A DNA stretch of 64,000 nucleotides from Trichobilharzia szidati (lineage: Eukaryota; Platyhelminthes; Trematoda; Strigeidida; Schistosomatidae): assembly GCA_944472155.2 (NCBI GenBank), contig OX235272.1, positions 18,088,354 to 18,152,353 of the forward strand. The letters are read 5' to 3'. Below are positions 33,885-44,955 of the stretch, piece after piece. The first letter of the stretch is position 1. Each line of letters opens with the position of its first letter. Made by a program: the position numbers and the translations under genes. The notes beneath the pieces were generated by a model that saw nothing but the letters and a program-made list of their open reading frames with translations, made no database searches and was not told the DNA's origin.

Positions 33885-34072
33885 ACCCGAAATCTTTATC
33901 AACCTCATTCAATAGTTATATGACAAGGCCACATGTCATGTGATCCCCAGCAGAAAACTTAGTGAAGCCTTTGAAGTTAAGGCAGGAGTAAGACAAGACT
34001 GCCGAACAACATCACTGATTAAATGGAGATGTTCCTTTGAAGCCCCAGCTTAAAGGAATAATATTATTATTT
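33885..34072 (+). mobile_element. RTE relic with internal deletion
   Basis: RT block between motifs A and B in broken frame (IFINLIQ, LYDKATCHVI, KLSEAFEVKAGVRQDC) is followed directly by an RTE-type 3' end (TTTGAAGCCCCAGCTTAAAG and a TTATTATT run). The roughly 1 kb normally between them is gone. Confidence 0.6.
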
Positions 34073-35225
34073 GATCTGGTTAGTGTACTCTACTATACTG
34101 GACATAAATAACTCCATCATGCTGTGTTTCGCTCAAACGACCAGTGAATTAAATAGCGTGATAATTGTCATTACACTTTAGATATTCGTTTTGTAAATCT
34201 TGTGTACATGTGAAAAATAAATTAATCTAACTTCCGCCCAGCAAAACCGAAATTATTAGTGCTTACAAGAAACCGTGGATAAAGCTTTACAGCATATGCA
34301 CTGATTTGAATCATAATTAGATATGTATTCCGCTTTATTCAGTAATATAAATGTAATATATATGGTGAAGAAATGCAATTGTTAGACAGTTGGACGCAAT
34401 CAGCGCTTATTACACTCATCAGCATGGCATACCTCCAACTTCGAAGGAGACAATGCCTTCGTGGAGACTCGAATCTGATCCACCCATTCAAGTAGTCACG
34501 ACGTTGTTACTGATCTATTTGCCATCAGACTTGCCTCCTATATGATACACCGACATATGTTTAACCTGTGGATTCCCCCACCCCGACCTTATCCAAACAT
34601 CGAAAAATAATATGAAAGGTGCACCTCCATGGCAAGTCTCTCAGATTGCTGATCATATCGCAAATCTAAGTGACAGACTTCAGTCAGCGCCACAAAAAGT
34701 TAGACAAGTGACGATGGTTGATCCTTGTTGACCAGATAATGTAAACGAGATTACATAGGAATAGAAACATTAAACATCTGGAGAAAAAGTACCGAGCAGC
34801 TTTTTAAAACAATTGGCTTTCTTAAAAGAATCTAACATTCTCAGAAAGTAACTAAGGTAAGATTAGGAAAAAGGGTCATAAGTTGGTATAATGCAGTAAG
34901 TGTGAAAAATGGCTAACCAGTATAAATACACCATCGGCGGTCTGCTTAAAATTTGAGCTACCGGAAACTTCCATAAATATATTGCATGCAGTTTTTCGCA
35001 TTCTGTTTGTTTAAATTTATTAAAATATGACCTCTAGTAGTATTATTTACTCTGGCGAGTATTTAAAAAGCTTACAGCCTGCTGATTTCCAACTTTCTAT
35101 AAAACATGAGAAAAACCATTAACCTGGATGGTATACTATCTCAATACACAAGACAACTGTACCTGGTTTGTGGCCTTGGTTCACAAAATGCATTCCTGGA
35201 CTTTGTATAATTGGCATTCAATCGC
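34073..35225. other. Gene-free stretch, nothing recognised
   Basis: About 1.1 kb with only short frames. No tRNA-like box, RT motif or tandem repeat that I can support. One of the few blocks that may be unique sequence. Confidence 0.4.
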
Positions 35226-36168
35226 AGTAGATTGGATAATGCGACAAACAGCGGACAATGTGGAAACAGGCATAAAATGGAATCACACAAAAAGAGACTT
35301 GGAGGATCTGGACTTCGCCGATGATATATGTCTGATTTCCCACAAACTGGAAGATATGCAAGCGAAAAGCAACAAGTTGGCGATGGAAGAAGCATCAAAG
35401 GTAGAACTTCAGGTGAACATAGAGAAAACAGAGGTGATGAAGATTCCTGGGTAACACCACAAACAGCAACAGCAACAACAACAGACAAAAATCAGCATAA
35501 ATGAGAGGAACCTGAAAGAAACAACCTCTTTTACCTATCCACACAGGAAGCATCGTTTCAACTACAGGCAAACGGAACTGACGAGAATATGAAAGCAAGA
35601 ATCGGAAAAGCAAGACAAGCTTACACTACTCTCAAGTGTGTATGGAGGAGGTCAACAGCACTCAGCATGAAAACGAAGATAAGATCCGGATGTTCAACTC
35701 CAATGTGAAGTCAGTCGGTGCTACTCACTATACGGATCAGAGACTTGCACTGTGCGTCATAAAGAGCATTTCAAACAAACTACACACCTTCATTAACAGT
35801 TGTCTTATCTCAATACCACTCTAGATCAGATGGCCAGCCAGAAAACACTAGCAACAGAGAGGGATCTCTGGCAATGAGCGAACCAACCAACCAACCAGGA
35901 ACCGATTGTGAAACAAATAGGCATGAAGAAATGGAGATAGATTGGCTGGCCATACTCTGAGGAAACAAACCATCAAGTGACATCACTAGACAAGCCATTG
36001 CTCGAGTGGAACCCGAGAGGGAAGCGGCGACTTGGAGGAGGTGATGTGAACAGGAGATGGAAGCGTGTGGGTAGACTTGGAGCCAGGTGAAGACTGTAGC
36101 AGAGAACCGAACACAATGGAGCTGCACGGCTGAAGCCCCTTGTTCCTCATGGAATTAAAGGAAACAAT
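35226..36168 (+). mobile_element. RTE-A LINE, 3' part from motif B end
   Basis: Starts VDWIMRQTADN, goes through motif C LDFADDICLISHKLEDM (intact FADD) and LQVNIEKTEVMKIPG, then a stop and a (CAA/CAG)n tract. It continues with NVKSVGATHYTDQRLAL, SNKLHTFINSCL and the C-terminal block, ending GGAATTAAAGGAAACAATAG. Plus strand, frameshifted downstream of motif C. Confidence 0.75.
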
Positions 36169-36525
36169 AGTAATAATAAAGTTCGTTTATTTCACGAAGG
36201 AGACAAAGAGGAGATATCATCATAGTGGACTGGTTTGCGTTTCAGGTCAGATGGAACTGTGTCACACTATCTAGCGCCACTTAATGTTTTATCTGAAGAT
36301 CCTGGACAAAGAGGAAATGTTATGCAATAAATTCCGCTGAAAATTCTGTACATTATATTAAGTTTGTTCAGAATAAAGCTATGATTATTAAGTGGACAAA
36401 AAATATTAGAAAGGCAGTCATGTATTTGTATAAAATCTGTATGAATAATGCAAAGTTATTAAGAGACAATCAGAGTAGCAGCAAAAGGAAAAGGAATTTA
36501 TGATAAAAACGTTACTCTGGCCACC
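36169..36525. other. Spacer with a possible CR1-like tail
   Basis: Near 36320-36392, GAAAATTCTGTACATTATAT followed by GAATAAAGCTATGATTATTA resembles the CR1-X 3' end. Otherwise nothing recognised. Confidence 0.35.
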
Positions 36526-36529
36526 GTTA

Positions 36530-37220
36530 GGCGAGTGGATATATGTAGTGCCTTTGAACGTAGATGTCCGATTTCAGATCCCTAAAAGCCAGCGATAGGA
36601 CTGTATACGAATGGTTGATTCGAAGTCGTTTCGTGCCATATTGAGGGACTTCGTGTAGAGCACTTTGAAGCGGTCATTCAGGGGTGCTCAATATTCAGAT
36701 TTGACGAGGTGTTCGAGGATAGAGACACTGGTATTCTTCTCTCGTCCTTTCGCTAGCCAGGTTGGACAGTGTTCCAGAATGCGTCTTCGGAAATGACGTT
36801 GTGTACGGGAGATATACTTTGCTCCAATGAAACAAGTAAACTGATAAATACACAATGAGGTGGCCAAAAGTGATATCTTATCCTTAACTCTTGACTGGAT
36901 TAATGGTCTGATACAGAATATGATTCGTAAGATGGCTGTCTGAAATGTCTTATTCAGACATTTAGGAAGGCGGTTTCTAGGAATTTTTGCTTCACTTTCA
37001 CCTTTGAATTCTAGGTTCAGTAGGAGAGTTTTTTAGAAACATTTGCAATTTTCAGCGAGGCAGGCTTCTCTCTCCTGCTTTTCTCGATAAATGTAGGCGG
37101 ATATCATCCGTTTGCCGGTGAGTAGGTTATCGCATAAGGATTTTAATTCAGTCTCTACCATATCTCCAGAACAGATTTTTCGAATCATTGAGCATAAGAT
37201 ACGAACTTTGCTAAGTTTTG
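36530..37220 (-). mobile_element. Penelope-like element, degraded
   Basis: Minus-strand frames read a linker (AGEREACLAENCK-like), FKGESEAKIPRNRLPKCLN, DKISLLATSLCIYQFTCFIG, AKYISRTQRHFRRRILEHCP and SILEHLVKSEY. The GIY-YIG core has lost the second half (YIS for YIG). Several frameshifts. 3' terminus not clear. Confidence 0.65.
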
Positions 37221-37275
37221 CTTTCTAACTAGAAAAAATCTAAATAAATTTAAATTAAAGTTTATCTGTTACATT

Positions 37276-38712
37276 GTGAAACTAACAAAGAAAGGCGACT
37301 TAGGATTCTGCTAGAACTGGCGGGGAATCATGCTCCTGTCGACGCCAAGTAAAATTCTGAGTCGCATCATCCTGGAGACGATCAAGGATGCACTGGATAC
37401 AGAACTCCGACTAGAACAACCTGGATTCAGGAAAGGCAAATCATGTTCTGACCAAATTGCAACTCTACGCATCATCATCACCATCGAACAAAGCATGGAA
37501 TGGCAACCAAACCTCTACCTCAACTTCATAGACTTTGAGAAGGCCTTCGACAGCGTTGACCGCGAAGTAATTTGGAAACTACTCGAGTACTACGGCGTAC
37601 CCCAAGTATTCATCAACCTTATTCAACAGCTGTACGACAACGGAACATGTCAAGTGATCCACAACGGAAAACTCAACGAGGCGTTTGGAGTAAACACAGG
37701 AGTCAGACAAGGGTGCTTATTATCACCAATGATATTTCTAATTGTGGTGGACTGGACTGGATTATGCGTCAGTCAGTGGGAAACGAGAAGACAGGGATAT
37801 CCTGGACCAACGTGAAGAACCTAGAAGACCTGGATTTCGAGCGTGGATGATTTATGTTCGATGTCACACAAAATCGAAGACTTACAAGCAAAAACCGACA
37901 AACTGGTCGAAGAAGCAGCCAGAGAAGACAGGACTGATCCAGGTGAACATAGACAAGACGAAGGTTATGAAAATAACCAACCAACCAACAACAACAACAG
38001 CAACATCCATCCCCGCCAATCACCATCAATGGGAGGGATTTGAAAGAGGTTACTACATTCGCTCACTTATCTAGGGGGCATTGTCTCAACTACAGGCAGG
38101 TGGAACGGACGAGGATGTCAAATGGAGAATCGGAAAGGCGAGAAACACATTCATCAACCTGAAACCAGTCTGGAAATCTTCCGCTGTCACTCAACTCACC
38201 ATCAACAACAAAATTCGGATTTTCAATACAAACGTCAGTCAAGTCAGTCAGTTCTTCTATACGGATGGATCAGAAACTTGGCGGCGGGTCACCAAGAATG
38301 AGTATTTCCAACAGCCTGTTGCAGACCTTTATCAACAACTGACTGTCTTCGCTGGCTCTATACTGAAGATCAGATGGCCAGAAGGAACAAGAACCAACGA
38401 GAAACAAACTATAGGAAGAACAAACAAAACAAGAACCAATCGAACAACAAATATGCAGGAGAGAGTGGAGATGGATTGGACACTCGCTGAGTAGGCCACT
38501 GGGTGACATCGCGCGTCAGGCCGGTGCTCGAGTGGAACCCGAAAAGGAAGCGGCGAGTGAGACGTTGAAGGGTGACATGGAGGAGATCGTGTGAAGAGGA
38601 GTTGAAACAATATGGATTAACATGGATGCAGGTGAAAAGTACAGCAGGAGACAGAAGCAAGTGGAGACGTGTAGTTGAAGCCGTATGTTCCACTGGAACC
38701 CAAGGGAAAAGA
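37276..38712 (+). mobile_element. RTE-B LINE, 5'-truncated
   Basis: Starts inside the RT (VKLTKKGDL) and runs to the RTE-B 3' end (CCGTATGTTCCACTGGAACC, then a GATAATAATG run). It shares with the 40.5-kb and 48.0-kb copies a 5-bp tandem duplication after motif B (GGACTGGACTGG near 37746) and a 4-bp enlargement at the FADD codons (near 37832-37850). Confidence 0.8.
37325..38500 (+). pseudogene. RTE-B reverse transcriptase fragment
   Basis: The open part (37330-37815) contains STPSKILSRIILETIKDALD, EQPGFRKGKSCSDQI, motif A NFIDFEKAFDSVDRE and motif B GVRQGCLLSPMIFLIVVDW. It is then frameshifted by the 5-bp duplication. The original frame returns as DDLCSMSHKIEDLQAKTDKL near 37843 after the FADD-site insertion, and the C-terminal block ([25 protein letters not shown]) follows in pieces. 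Confidence 0.75.
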
Positions 38713-38954
38713 TGATAATAATGTGACTGACTAAGTATTTTAGAATTGGGAAACTATTCACACTAACCAATAATACTGGTTAACGACAGTGGGTTGATAC
38801 TAGGATAAACATCAACTGTAAAAAGCAATCATAGATAGTTAAACTTGGATCAACGCAACTTAAAAAGGTGAATCATTCAAATCATTGATGGGACCTTAAG
38901 AACATCGATCCATGGAAAAACCACTTGGAATGGTCAACTGACAAGCTTCTATAG

Positions 38955-39546
38955 GTGGGTATCTATTCAAAAAAAGGGCGGAATTTAATTAAATCCTTTG
39001 CCACCCGCATCTTATGCATCTGTACTCCACATATTCTAGAAACAGAATTAGATCTTTTGAGAGAGTTCGTCATCCAAAATAGATATTCACCAACATTCAT
39101 TGACAAAAGTACCAAACCAAGAATTTGGAGGAATGAGACTTCAATTGCGCCGAAAAAGGAACTCTGCATGAACTCTAATTTCAAGGGAGATGTAGCAAGC
39201 GATATTCTCAAGAGAAGGATCACATCATCTCTGAGAAGAACATTCTTTGCAGCAAAGCCGAGAACAGTGTTCTCTAGTCACGCACTGATCTACAGAAGCC
39301 TTGTGGACAAGATCCCTAATCTGACCACTTCTATGTGTATATATCCATTCACCTGCTGCTGTGGAGCCAGGTACATCGGTCGTTCGACGCGCATACTGTC
39401 CAAGAGGATTCAAGAACACTATCCAGCATGGTTGTGAAAAAAGTTCGATAAATGAGCACCTAGTTAACAATGATCATTCCATCTCAACAAACGCCTCCAT
39501 CAAAGCAATCTACAGAGTCAAGGATAACCTACCAAAGGCAATACAG
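38955..39546 (+). pseudogene. PLE linker plus GIY-YIG endonuclease, interrupted
   Basis: 160 codons open to 39437 (linker KSFATRILCICTPHILETEL, KKELCMNSNFKGDVASDILK, TFFAAKPRTVFS, nuclease core CCGARYIGRSTRILSKRIQE). It frameshifts and continues as KSSINEHLVNNDHSISTNAS, AIYRVKDNLPKAIQ. The last 30 or so codons lie 5.2 kb away beyond the inserted LINE. Confidence 0.75.
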
Positions 39547-40610
39547 TTTACAGTTTACAATTTATTTAGGATAGTAGGCTATATGCCTGTGTTAATCCCT
39601 TCGATTTGTTACACACAGGAGGTCCAATCTCGCCTTGAATGAATCAACGGATGGCGCTGATACGACGTGTTCCGGTAGGGAGTTCCAATGGTTCACAATC
39701 CGATGCGAAAAACGGATCTCCAGACGCAGACGATTCGACCGTGGTTTTTGAACATTGAGGTGATATCCTCGCAATTTGTTGGTGCTAGAAGGAAGAAATA
39801 AATTAGATAAATTTGCTCCAAAATCATTTCTTAGGATGCGGTATGCTAGTATTAGGTCACCCCTAAGTCGTCTGTATGACAGTGGAAATAAACCCAGTCG
39901 ACTTGACCTCTCTTCATATGAGAGGGTTGAGAAACCCTTTACTAGCTTAGTTCCTACTCTTTGCACCCTTTCTAATTAGTCTATTTCGTATTTGAAACAC
40001 GGGCTCGCTGCCTGGATCCCATATTCCAAATGAGGTCTGATATAAGTCGGATATAGTATGCGAAATATATCAGCGTCAAAGTTCGCAAAAGCCTTGAGTA
40101 TGGCCCATAATATTCGAAAATCCTTACTGGCTGCAGCTCTACAGTTTGTTGCTGTTTTCAAGTCATGCTGCACAACCACTCCCAAGCCCTTGTACTCAGT
40201 GACCACTGGGAGGGTAATGCCATTAGTTGAGTAATTGTGCACGTGACTATGAGATAAATGCATAACTACACTCTTGCTTAAGTTAATCTCCAAGGCCCAG
40301 CGCTTACACCAATCACTTAACAAGTTTAAATCTTCCTGCAAAGCAAGTTGATCACTGTCATCGTGTAAAGCCCTCCATATCTTGATGTCATCAGCAAACA
40401 GTAAGCAGGATGACTAAACTACCGATGGAATCTCATTAACATAAATCAGGAAAAGAAGTGGGCCCAGAATTGTACCCTGAGGAACGCCACTCTTAACCGA
40501 TTCCCATGTTGATAAAACCCAGTTAACTCGTACTCTTAACCTCGCCTAGATTTCTAGTTCACTAGTATTCTAGCCGGTCCCAAGCCCGGATAAAGAGGGA
40601 GGGTTGGGGC

Positions 40611-42944
40611 GTGGTGCTAGCAACTCCATCCCCAAAACTTAACCAAATTGCTACGAAAAATTCAACGCACAAATATATTAAAAATTCTAAAAATACAAAC
40701 AATGACCTTATTTTTCGCTGGAATCGGGGAAGTGAAATGACGCAGGCTGGCGAAAGCCTTCGGGAAGCCAGTCAGCCGATGTGCCTTCTTTCGATGAAAG
40801 CAAAAATAAGGATGGGGACGTGGAATATTCGTACAATGTACGAAACTGGAGAGGCTGCCCAGGTAGCCGCAGAAATGAGGAGATATAAAATAGAAGTGCT
40901 GGGAATCTGCGAGAGCAGATGGAACGGATGCGGAAGGTGCCAACTACCAACTGGAGAGACAATAATCTACTCCGGTCACCCAGAGGACGATCACGAGCAC
41001 ACCGAAGGAGTAGCCATCAGGATGTCACCAACAGCGGCGAAAGCTCTCATGCAGTGGGAACCAATCTCCTCCAGGATAATGACAGCCAGGTTCAACTCAA
41101 AAGGAAAAAAGGTTACAATCATTCAATGCTACGCGCCTACAAACGTCTCAGAAGAAGAGAAGAAGGAGGATTTCTACAGTCAACTACAAACAGTAATGGA
41201 CAACGTCCCAAAGAGCGATATCAAAATCCTGATGGGTGACATGAATGCGAAACTGGGAGGAGACAATACAGGAAGAGAACCCACTATGGGTCGTGAGGCC
41301 CTCGGTGAAATGAACGAAAATGGCGAACTCTTCTCAGACTTCTGCGCCTTCAATGATTTGGTGATTGGTGGCAGTGTGTTCAAACACAGGGATATACACA
41401 AGGCAACATGGATTTCATCAGATGGACACACCAAAAACCAGATAGACTTCATTTCAATCTCAAGGAAGTGGAGACGGAGCCTACTGGACACAAGATCGAG
41501 GAGAGGAGCAGATGTGGGTTCAGACCACTATCTAGTACAAGGGACTTTCAAGGTGAAGCTGAAAGCCTCGAGGATACCTGGGGATAGGCCACAATACAAG
41601 TTCAACACGCAAAAAATGAAGGACACAACCACAAAGGACACTTTCACTGCAACTGTCAGAGCAAAGCAGGAAACACTACGTGGCACCACCGAGGAATCAT
41701 CCGTGGAAGACCATTGGAACTCTCTGAAGGTAATTTTCAACGAAACGTGCTCAACGGTTTTAGGAAGAAAGAAGAAACAAGACAAGGAATGGCTCTCAAC
41801 AGACACTTGGAAGCTAATAGAGGAGAGGAGAATGGTGAAAGAGAAAATGATTCAATGCAAAGATGGACAAGAGAAAGAGACGCTGAACTCAACTTACACA
41901 GCACTGGACAAAGAAGTGAAGAAGAGTGCCAGGAAGGACAAAAGACAATTCTACGACAACCTGGCTACTGAAGCTGAGAAGGCAGCAGGCAAAAGGGACC
42001 TGAGGACACTATATCAGATAACCAAGTCTCTATTCGGGAAGAGATCAACACAAGTGAAACCTATAAAAGACAGCCAAGGGAACCCAATTACCAAGGAAGA
42101 AAGACAGATTAAACAATGGGCGGATCACTTCAAAGGACTCTTGAACCGACCACCACCTATAACCCGTCCAGTAATACCAACAACAGCACGTACACAACTG
42201 CAAGTTGACACCAATCCTCCAACGAAAGCTGAAGTCATGAATGCAATCAAGCTTCTGAAAGCCGGAAAAGTAGCTGGACCAGATGGAATACCCCCGGAAG
42301 CACTGAAAGCGGACCCAGAAACGACAGCAGATATGCTGACTCCATTATTGCAAAAGATCTGGAAAGAGGGAAAGGTGCCTACTGACTGGAGGAAAGGTTA
42401 CCTGGTGAAACTACCAAAGAAGGGCGACCTGGGACTCTGCAAGAACTGGCGAGGAATCATGCTCCTGTCGACGCCAAGTAAAATCCTGAGTCGCATCATC
42501 CTGGAGAGAATAAAGGACGCACTAGATACAGAACTCCGACCAGAACAAGCTGGATTCAGGAAAGGCAAATCATGTTCTGACCAAATTGCAACTCTACGCA
42601 TCATCATCACCATCGAACAAAGCATAGAATGGCAATCAAATCTCTACCTCACATTCATAGACTTTGAGAAGGCCTTCGACAGCGTTGACCGCGAAGTAAT
42701 CTGGAAACTACTCAAGTACTACGGCGTACCCCAAATATTCATCAACCTTATTCAACAGCTGTACGACAACGGAACATGTCAAGTGATCCACAACGGAAAA
42801 CTCAGTGAGGCGTTTGGAGTAAACACAGGAGTCAGACAAGGGTGCTTATTATCACCAATGATATTCCTAATTGTGGTGGACTGGACTGGATTATACGTCA
42901 GACAGTGGGAAACGAGAAGACAGGGATATCCTGGACCGATGTGA
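40611..42944 (+). CDS. RTE/SR2-like AP endonuclease-reverse transcriptase, truncated by frameshift
   Basis: 777 codons as opened here; the native start may be the internal ATG before GTWNIRTMYE (residue 68). The AP-endonuclease spans about residues 68-310: GTWNIRTM, LGICESRWNG (metal-binding Glu), CYAPTN, ILMGDMNAKLG, GSDHYLV (catalytic His near 305). The RT follows: AGKVAGPDGIPPEAL, DWRKGYLVKLPKKGD, NWRGIMLLSTPSKI, EQAGFRKGKSCSDQ, motif A TFIDFEKAFDSVD (near 685), motif B GVRQGCLLSPMIFLIVVDW (near 740). A 5-bp duplication right after VVDW throws it out of frame before motif C. Acts by target-primed reverse transcription in the nucleus. Disabled as read. Confidence 0.85.
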   Translation: MVLATPSPKLNQIATKNSTHKYIKNSKNTNNDLIFRWNRGSEMTQAGESLREASQPMCLLSMKAKIRMGTWNIRTMYETGEAAQVAAEMRRYKIEVLGICESRWNGCGRCQLPTGETIIYSGHPEDDHEHTEGVAIRMSPTAAKALMQWEPISSRIMTARFNSKGKKVTIIQCYAPTNVSEEEKKEDFYSQLQTVMDNVPKSDIKILMGDMNAKLGGDNTGREPTMGREALGEMNENGELFSDFCAFNDLVIGGSVFKHRDIHKATWISSDGHTKNQIDFISISRKWRRSLLDTRSRRGADVGSDHYLVQGTFKVKLKASRIPGDRPQYKFNTQKMKDTTTKDTFTATVRAKQETLRGTTEESSVEDHWNSLKVIFNETCSTVLGRKKKQDKEWLSTDTWKLIEERRMVKEKMIQCKDGQEKETLNSTYTALDKEVKKSARKDKRQFYDNLATEAEKAAGKRDLRTLYQITKSLFGKRSTQVKPIKDSQGNPITKEERQIKQWADHFKGLLNRPPPITRPVIPTTARTQLQVDTNPPTKAEVMNAIKLLKAGKVAGPDGIPPEALKADPETTADMLTPLLQKIWKEGKVPTDWRKGYLVKLPKKGDLGLCKNWRGIMLLSTPSKILSRIILERIKDALDTELRPEQAGFRKGKSCSDQIATLRIIITIEQSIEWQSNLYLTFIDFEKAFDSVDREVIWKLLKYYGVPQIFINLIQQLYDNGTCQVIHNGKLSEAFGVNTGVRQGCLLSPMIFLIVVDWTGLYVRQWETRRQGYPGPM

Positions 42945-43600
42945 AAAACCTAGAAGACTTGGATTTTGCCCTTGGATGATTTATGTTGGATGTCACACAA
43001 AATCGAAGATTTACAAGCGAAAACCGACAAACTGGTCGAAGAAGCATTGCAGCAAAGACACGACTGCAGGTGAACATAGACAAGACGGAGGTTATGAATA
43101 TAACCAACCAACCGCCAACAACAACGACAGCAGCAGCAACATCCAGCGCCAATCACCATCAACGGGAGGGATTTGAAAGAGGTTACTCCATTCACTCACT
43201 TATCTAGGGAGCATTGTCTCAACTACAGGAGGAACGGACGACGAAGATGTCAAATCGAGAATCGGGAAGGCGAGAAACACATTCATCAACCTGAAACCAA
43301 TGTGGAAATCTTCGTCACTCACCATCAACAACAAAATTCGGATTTTCAATACAAACGTGATGTCAATTTTGCTTTACGGATCAGAAACTTGGCGGGTAAC
43401 CAAGAATATTTTCAACAGGTTGCAGACCTTTATCAACAACTGTCTTCGTTCCGTACTGAAGATTAGATGGCCGGAAAGAATCACAAACAAGAAACTATGG
43501 GAACAAGCGAATCAGGAACCAATCGCCCAACAAATATGCAGGAGAGAGTGGAGATGGATTGGACACTCGCTGAGGAGGCCGTTGAAGCATTTGAAGCCCT
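42945..43600 (+). pseudogene. RTE-B C-terminal part after the frameshift
   Basis: Frame pieces: DDLCWMSHKIEDLQAKTDKL (after a 4-bp enlargement at the FADD codons, 42965-42980), LQVNIDKTEVMNITNQP, a Thr/Ala/Asn repeat tract, HHQREGFERGYSIHSLI, then NKIRIFNTNVMSILLYGSET and RLQTFINNCLRSVLKIRWPE. This block follows RT motif C and is shared by all RTE copies. It cannot be made as one protein with the 777-codon ORF without frame changes. Confidence 0.75.
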
Positions 43601-44955
43601 ATGTTCCACTAGGAACCCAAGGGAATAATAATAATAACTCGTACTCTTTGCCTTCTGTCCTTTAGAAAGTCTTGAATCCAGTCGGCAACCACTTTATTGA
43701 TTCACAGACTATCTAACTTTACTAGAAGACGTGAATGAGAAGCTCTGTCAAATGCCTTGCTAAGGTCGATGAACATGGCATCCACCGGTATATTAGCATC
43801 AGCTGAGCTTGCCCAACTTTCTCTGGCCGAAAGAAAGTTGGGCAAGCAAGAATGACCTGCTCTAAAACCATGCTGTTCCACAGCGAAAAGTTTGTTCCCT
43901 TCAATGAACTGAATGATAGCATCACAAATTATTCTTTCTGGTAGTTTAACAACAATACTGGTCAAACTAACAGGACGATAGTTCTGAACTATGTTTCTAG
44001 ATCCAGTTTTGAAGACCGGACTAATGATGGCATCTTTCCAGTCTCTTGAACATTTAGACTGGTCCAGAGACATATTGAAGATTACCGACAATGGCTCGGC
44101 TATGTTTTCAGCCAATGCTGTTAATTTACGCGGGTGGAGTTCATCAGGGCCACTGGACTCACCAGGATTGAGCCTTAGAAGCCACTTTAGGACAGTATCC
44201 TTTTCAATGTATAAGGGTGCCATTTTCAAGTTACCTTCTGGAAAAGTTGCAAAGCTGGTATCAATATTATCAGAGAATACTTGACTAAAGTAATTGGACA
44301 AAGCCTCAGCCTTAGTCAAGTTATCCTCAGCCATGTTTGTCTGGTCATCTTCAAGCATAAGAGGTGGGATAGCATCACTCTTACGTGTTGTTCTCTTGAT
44401 ATATGAGAAGAGTCTTTTTGGGCAGCCTGGTGAACTTTTGACTAACTGGGTTTCGTAAGCTATCCTTGACTGGTGAATCAAAGTTTTACACTGGTTTCTG
44501 GTTTCACAGTATTTCAGCCGGAACTGCTGAAGCCCAGTAGAAACAAAGAGATTCCAGAACCTTTTTCTCCGTCTTAGGAGTGTTATAGCTTCTCTATTTA
44601 TCCATGGTGGCCGATTTATTGGTCTTTTAGGAACGCTCCGGGGAATGAAATCAGTGGTGACCTTCTCAAGTGTATTCTTAAATCTATCCCATTCATCTTC
44701 AATGGATGAGACAATATTGACTGACCAGTCGGTTTCGTTTTCTTTGTATCTCTAAAGCTCTGGCCATTCACAAAGAAAAAGCTGAGCTATGCATACAAAC
44801 GAGAGAATTACTCAACCACTTCTACTGTCATGGTAACAACGTTTTTTGTGTTTTTTAATGACTTAATTTTGTTTGTTTGCCTGTTTCTTTTTAAATTACT
44901 TATAATTCTTGTATTCATTTAGAAATCTGACGTAATTTCGTATTCTCTACTTTTT

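Larger units (their letters stand above)
40538..43635 (+). mobile_element. RTE-B LINE, essentially full-length (about 3.1 kb) with 13-bp target-site duplication
   Basis: Bounded by AACTCGTACTCTT on both sides (40525-40537 and 43636-43648). It contains a short 5' leader, an AP-endonuclease/RT ORF, a broken C-terminal part and a 3' end TTGAAGCCCTATGTTCCACT with an (ATA)n tail. The 3.1-kb length fits the RTE clade. Removing the insert and one duplicate restores the CR1-Y reading frame, so this is the youngest layer of the nest. Confidence 0.92.
39592..44736 (-). pseudogene. CR1-Y reverse transcriptase, split and with a few stops
   Basis: Minus strand, N to C. Pre-RT segment ITLLRRRKRFWNLF. RT: SSGPDELHPRKLTALAENI, DWKDAIISPVFKTGSRNIV, YRPVSLTSIVV, EQHGFRAGHSC, motif A FIDLSKAFDRASH. 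Just after LVKLDSL there is a stop and then the RTE-B insert. Beyond it, in the same frame: WIQDFLKDRRQRVRV, motif [21 protein letters not shown], one stop, motif C LLFADDIKIW, YKGLGVVVQHDLKTATNCRA, YIRPHLEYGIQA, then FSTLSYEERSSRLGLFPLSY to the C-terminus. The catalytic aspartates survive; only a handful of point defects are visible, so the copy is fairly young. Confidence 0.8.
39546..44740 (-). mobile_element. CR1-Y LINE inserted in a PLE and itself interrupted
   Basis: Minus-strand CR1/Jockey-group LINE, 5'-truncated in the linker before the RT (WSVNIVSSIEDEWDRFK near 44700). Its 3' end near 39550 lies inside the PLE nuclease ORF. Two to four bases (TTT or GTTT) may be duplicated at the target; the exact junction is ambiguous. 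An RTE-B occupies 40538-43635. Confidence 0.8.
38885..44955 (+). mobile_element. Penelope-like element split by CR1-Y
   Basis: The left part (38885-39546) encodes a thumb/linker (GKTTWNGQLTSF, ATRILCICTPHILETELDLL) and GIY-YIG (SMCIYPFTCCCGARYIGRST) up to DNLPKAIQF. The right part (44741-44955) resumes CISKALAIHKEKAELCIQTR and LLNHFYCHG, the conserved PLE C-terminus, followed by a short 3' UTR. The two parts join in frame once the minus-strand LINE between them is removed. There is one internal frameshift near 39437. Confidence 0.8.

Noticed and set aside
40662..41806. Minus-strand ORFs of 84-103 codons
   Set aside because: Shadows of the 777-codon plus-strand endonuclease/RT frame.
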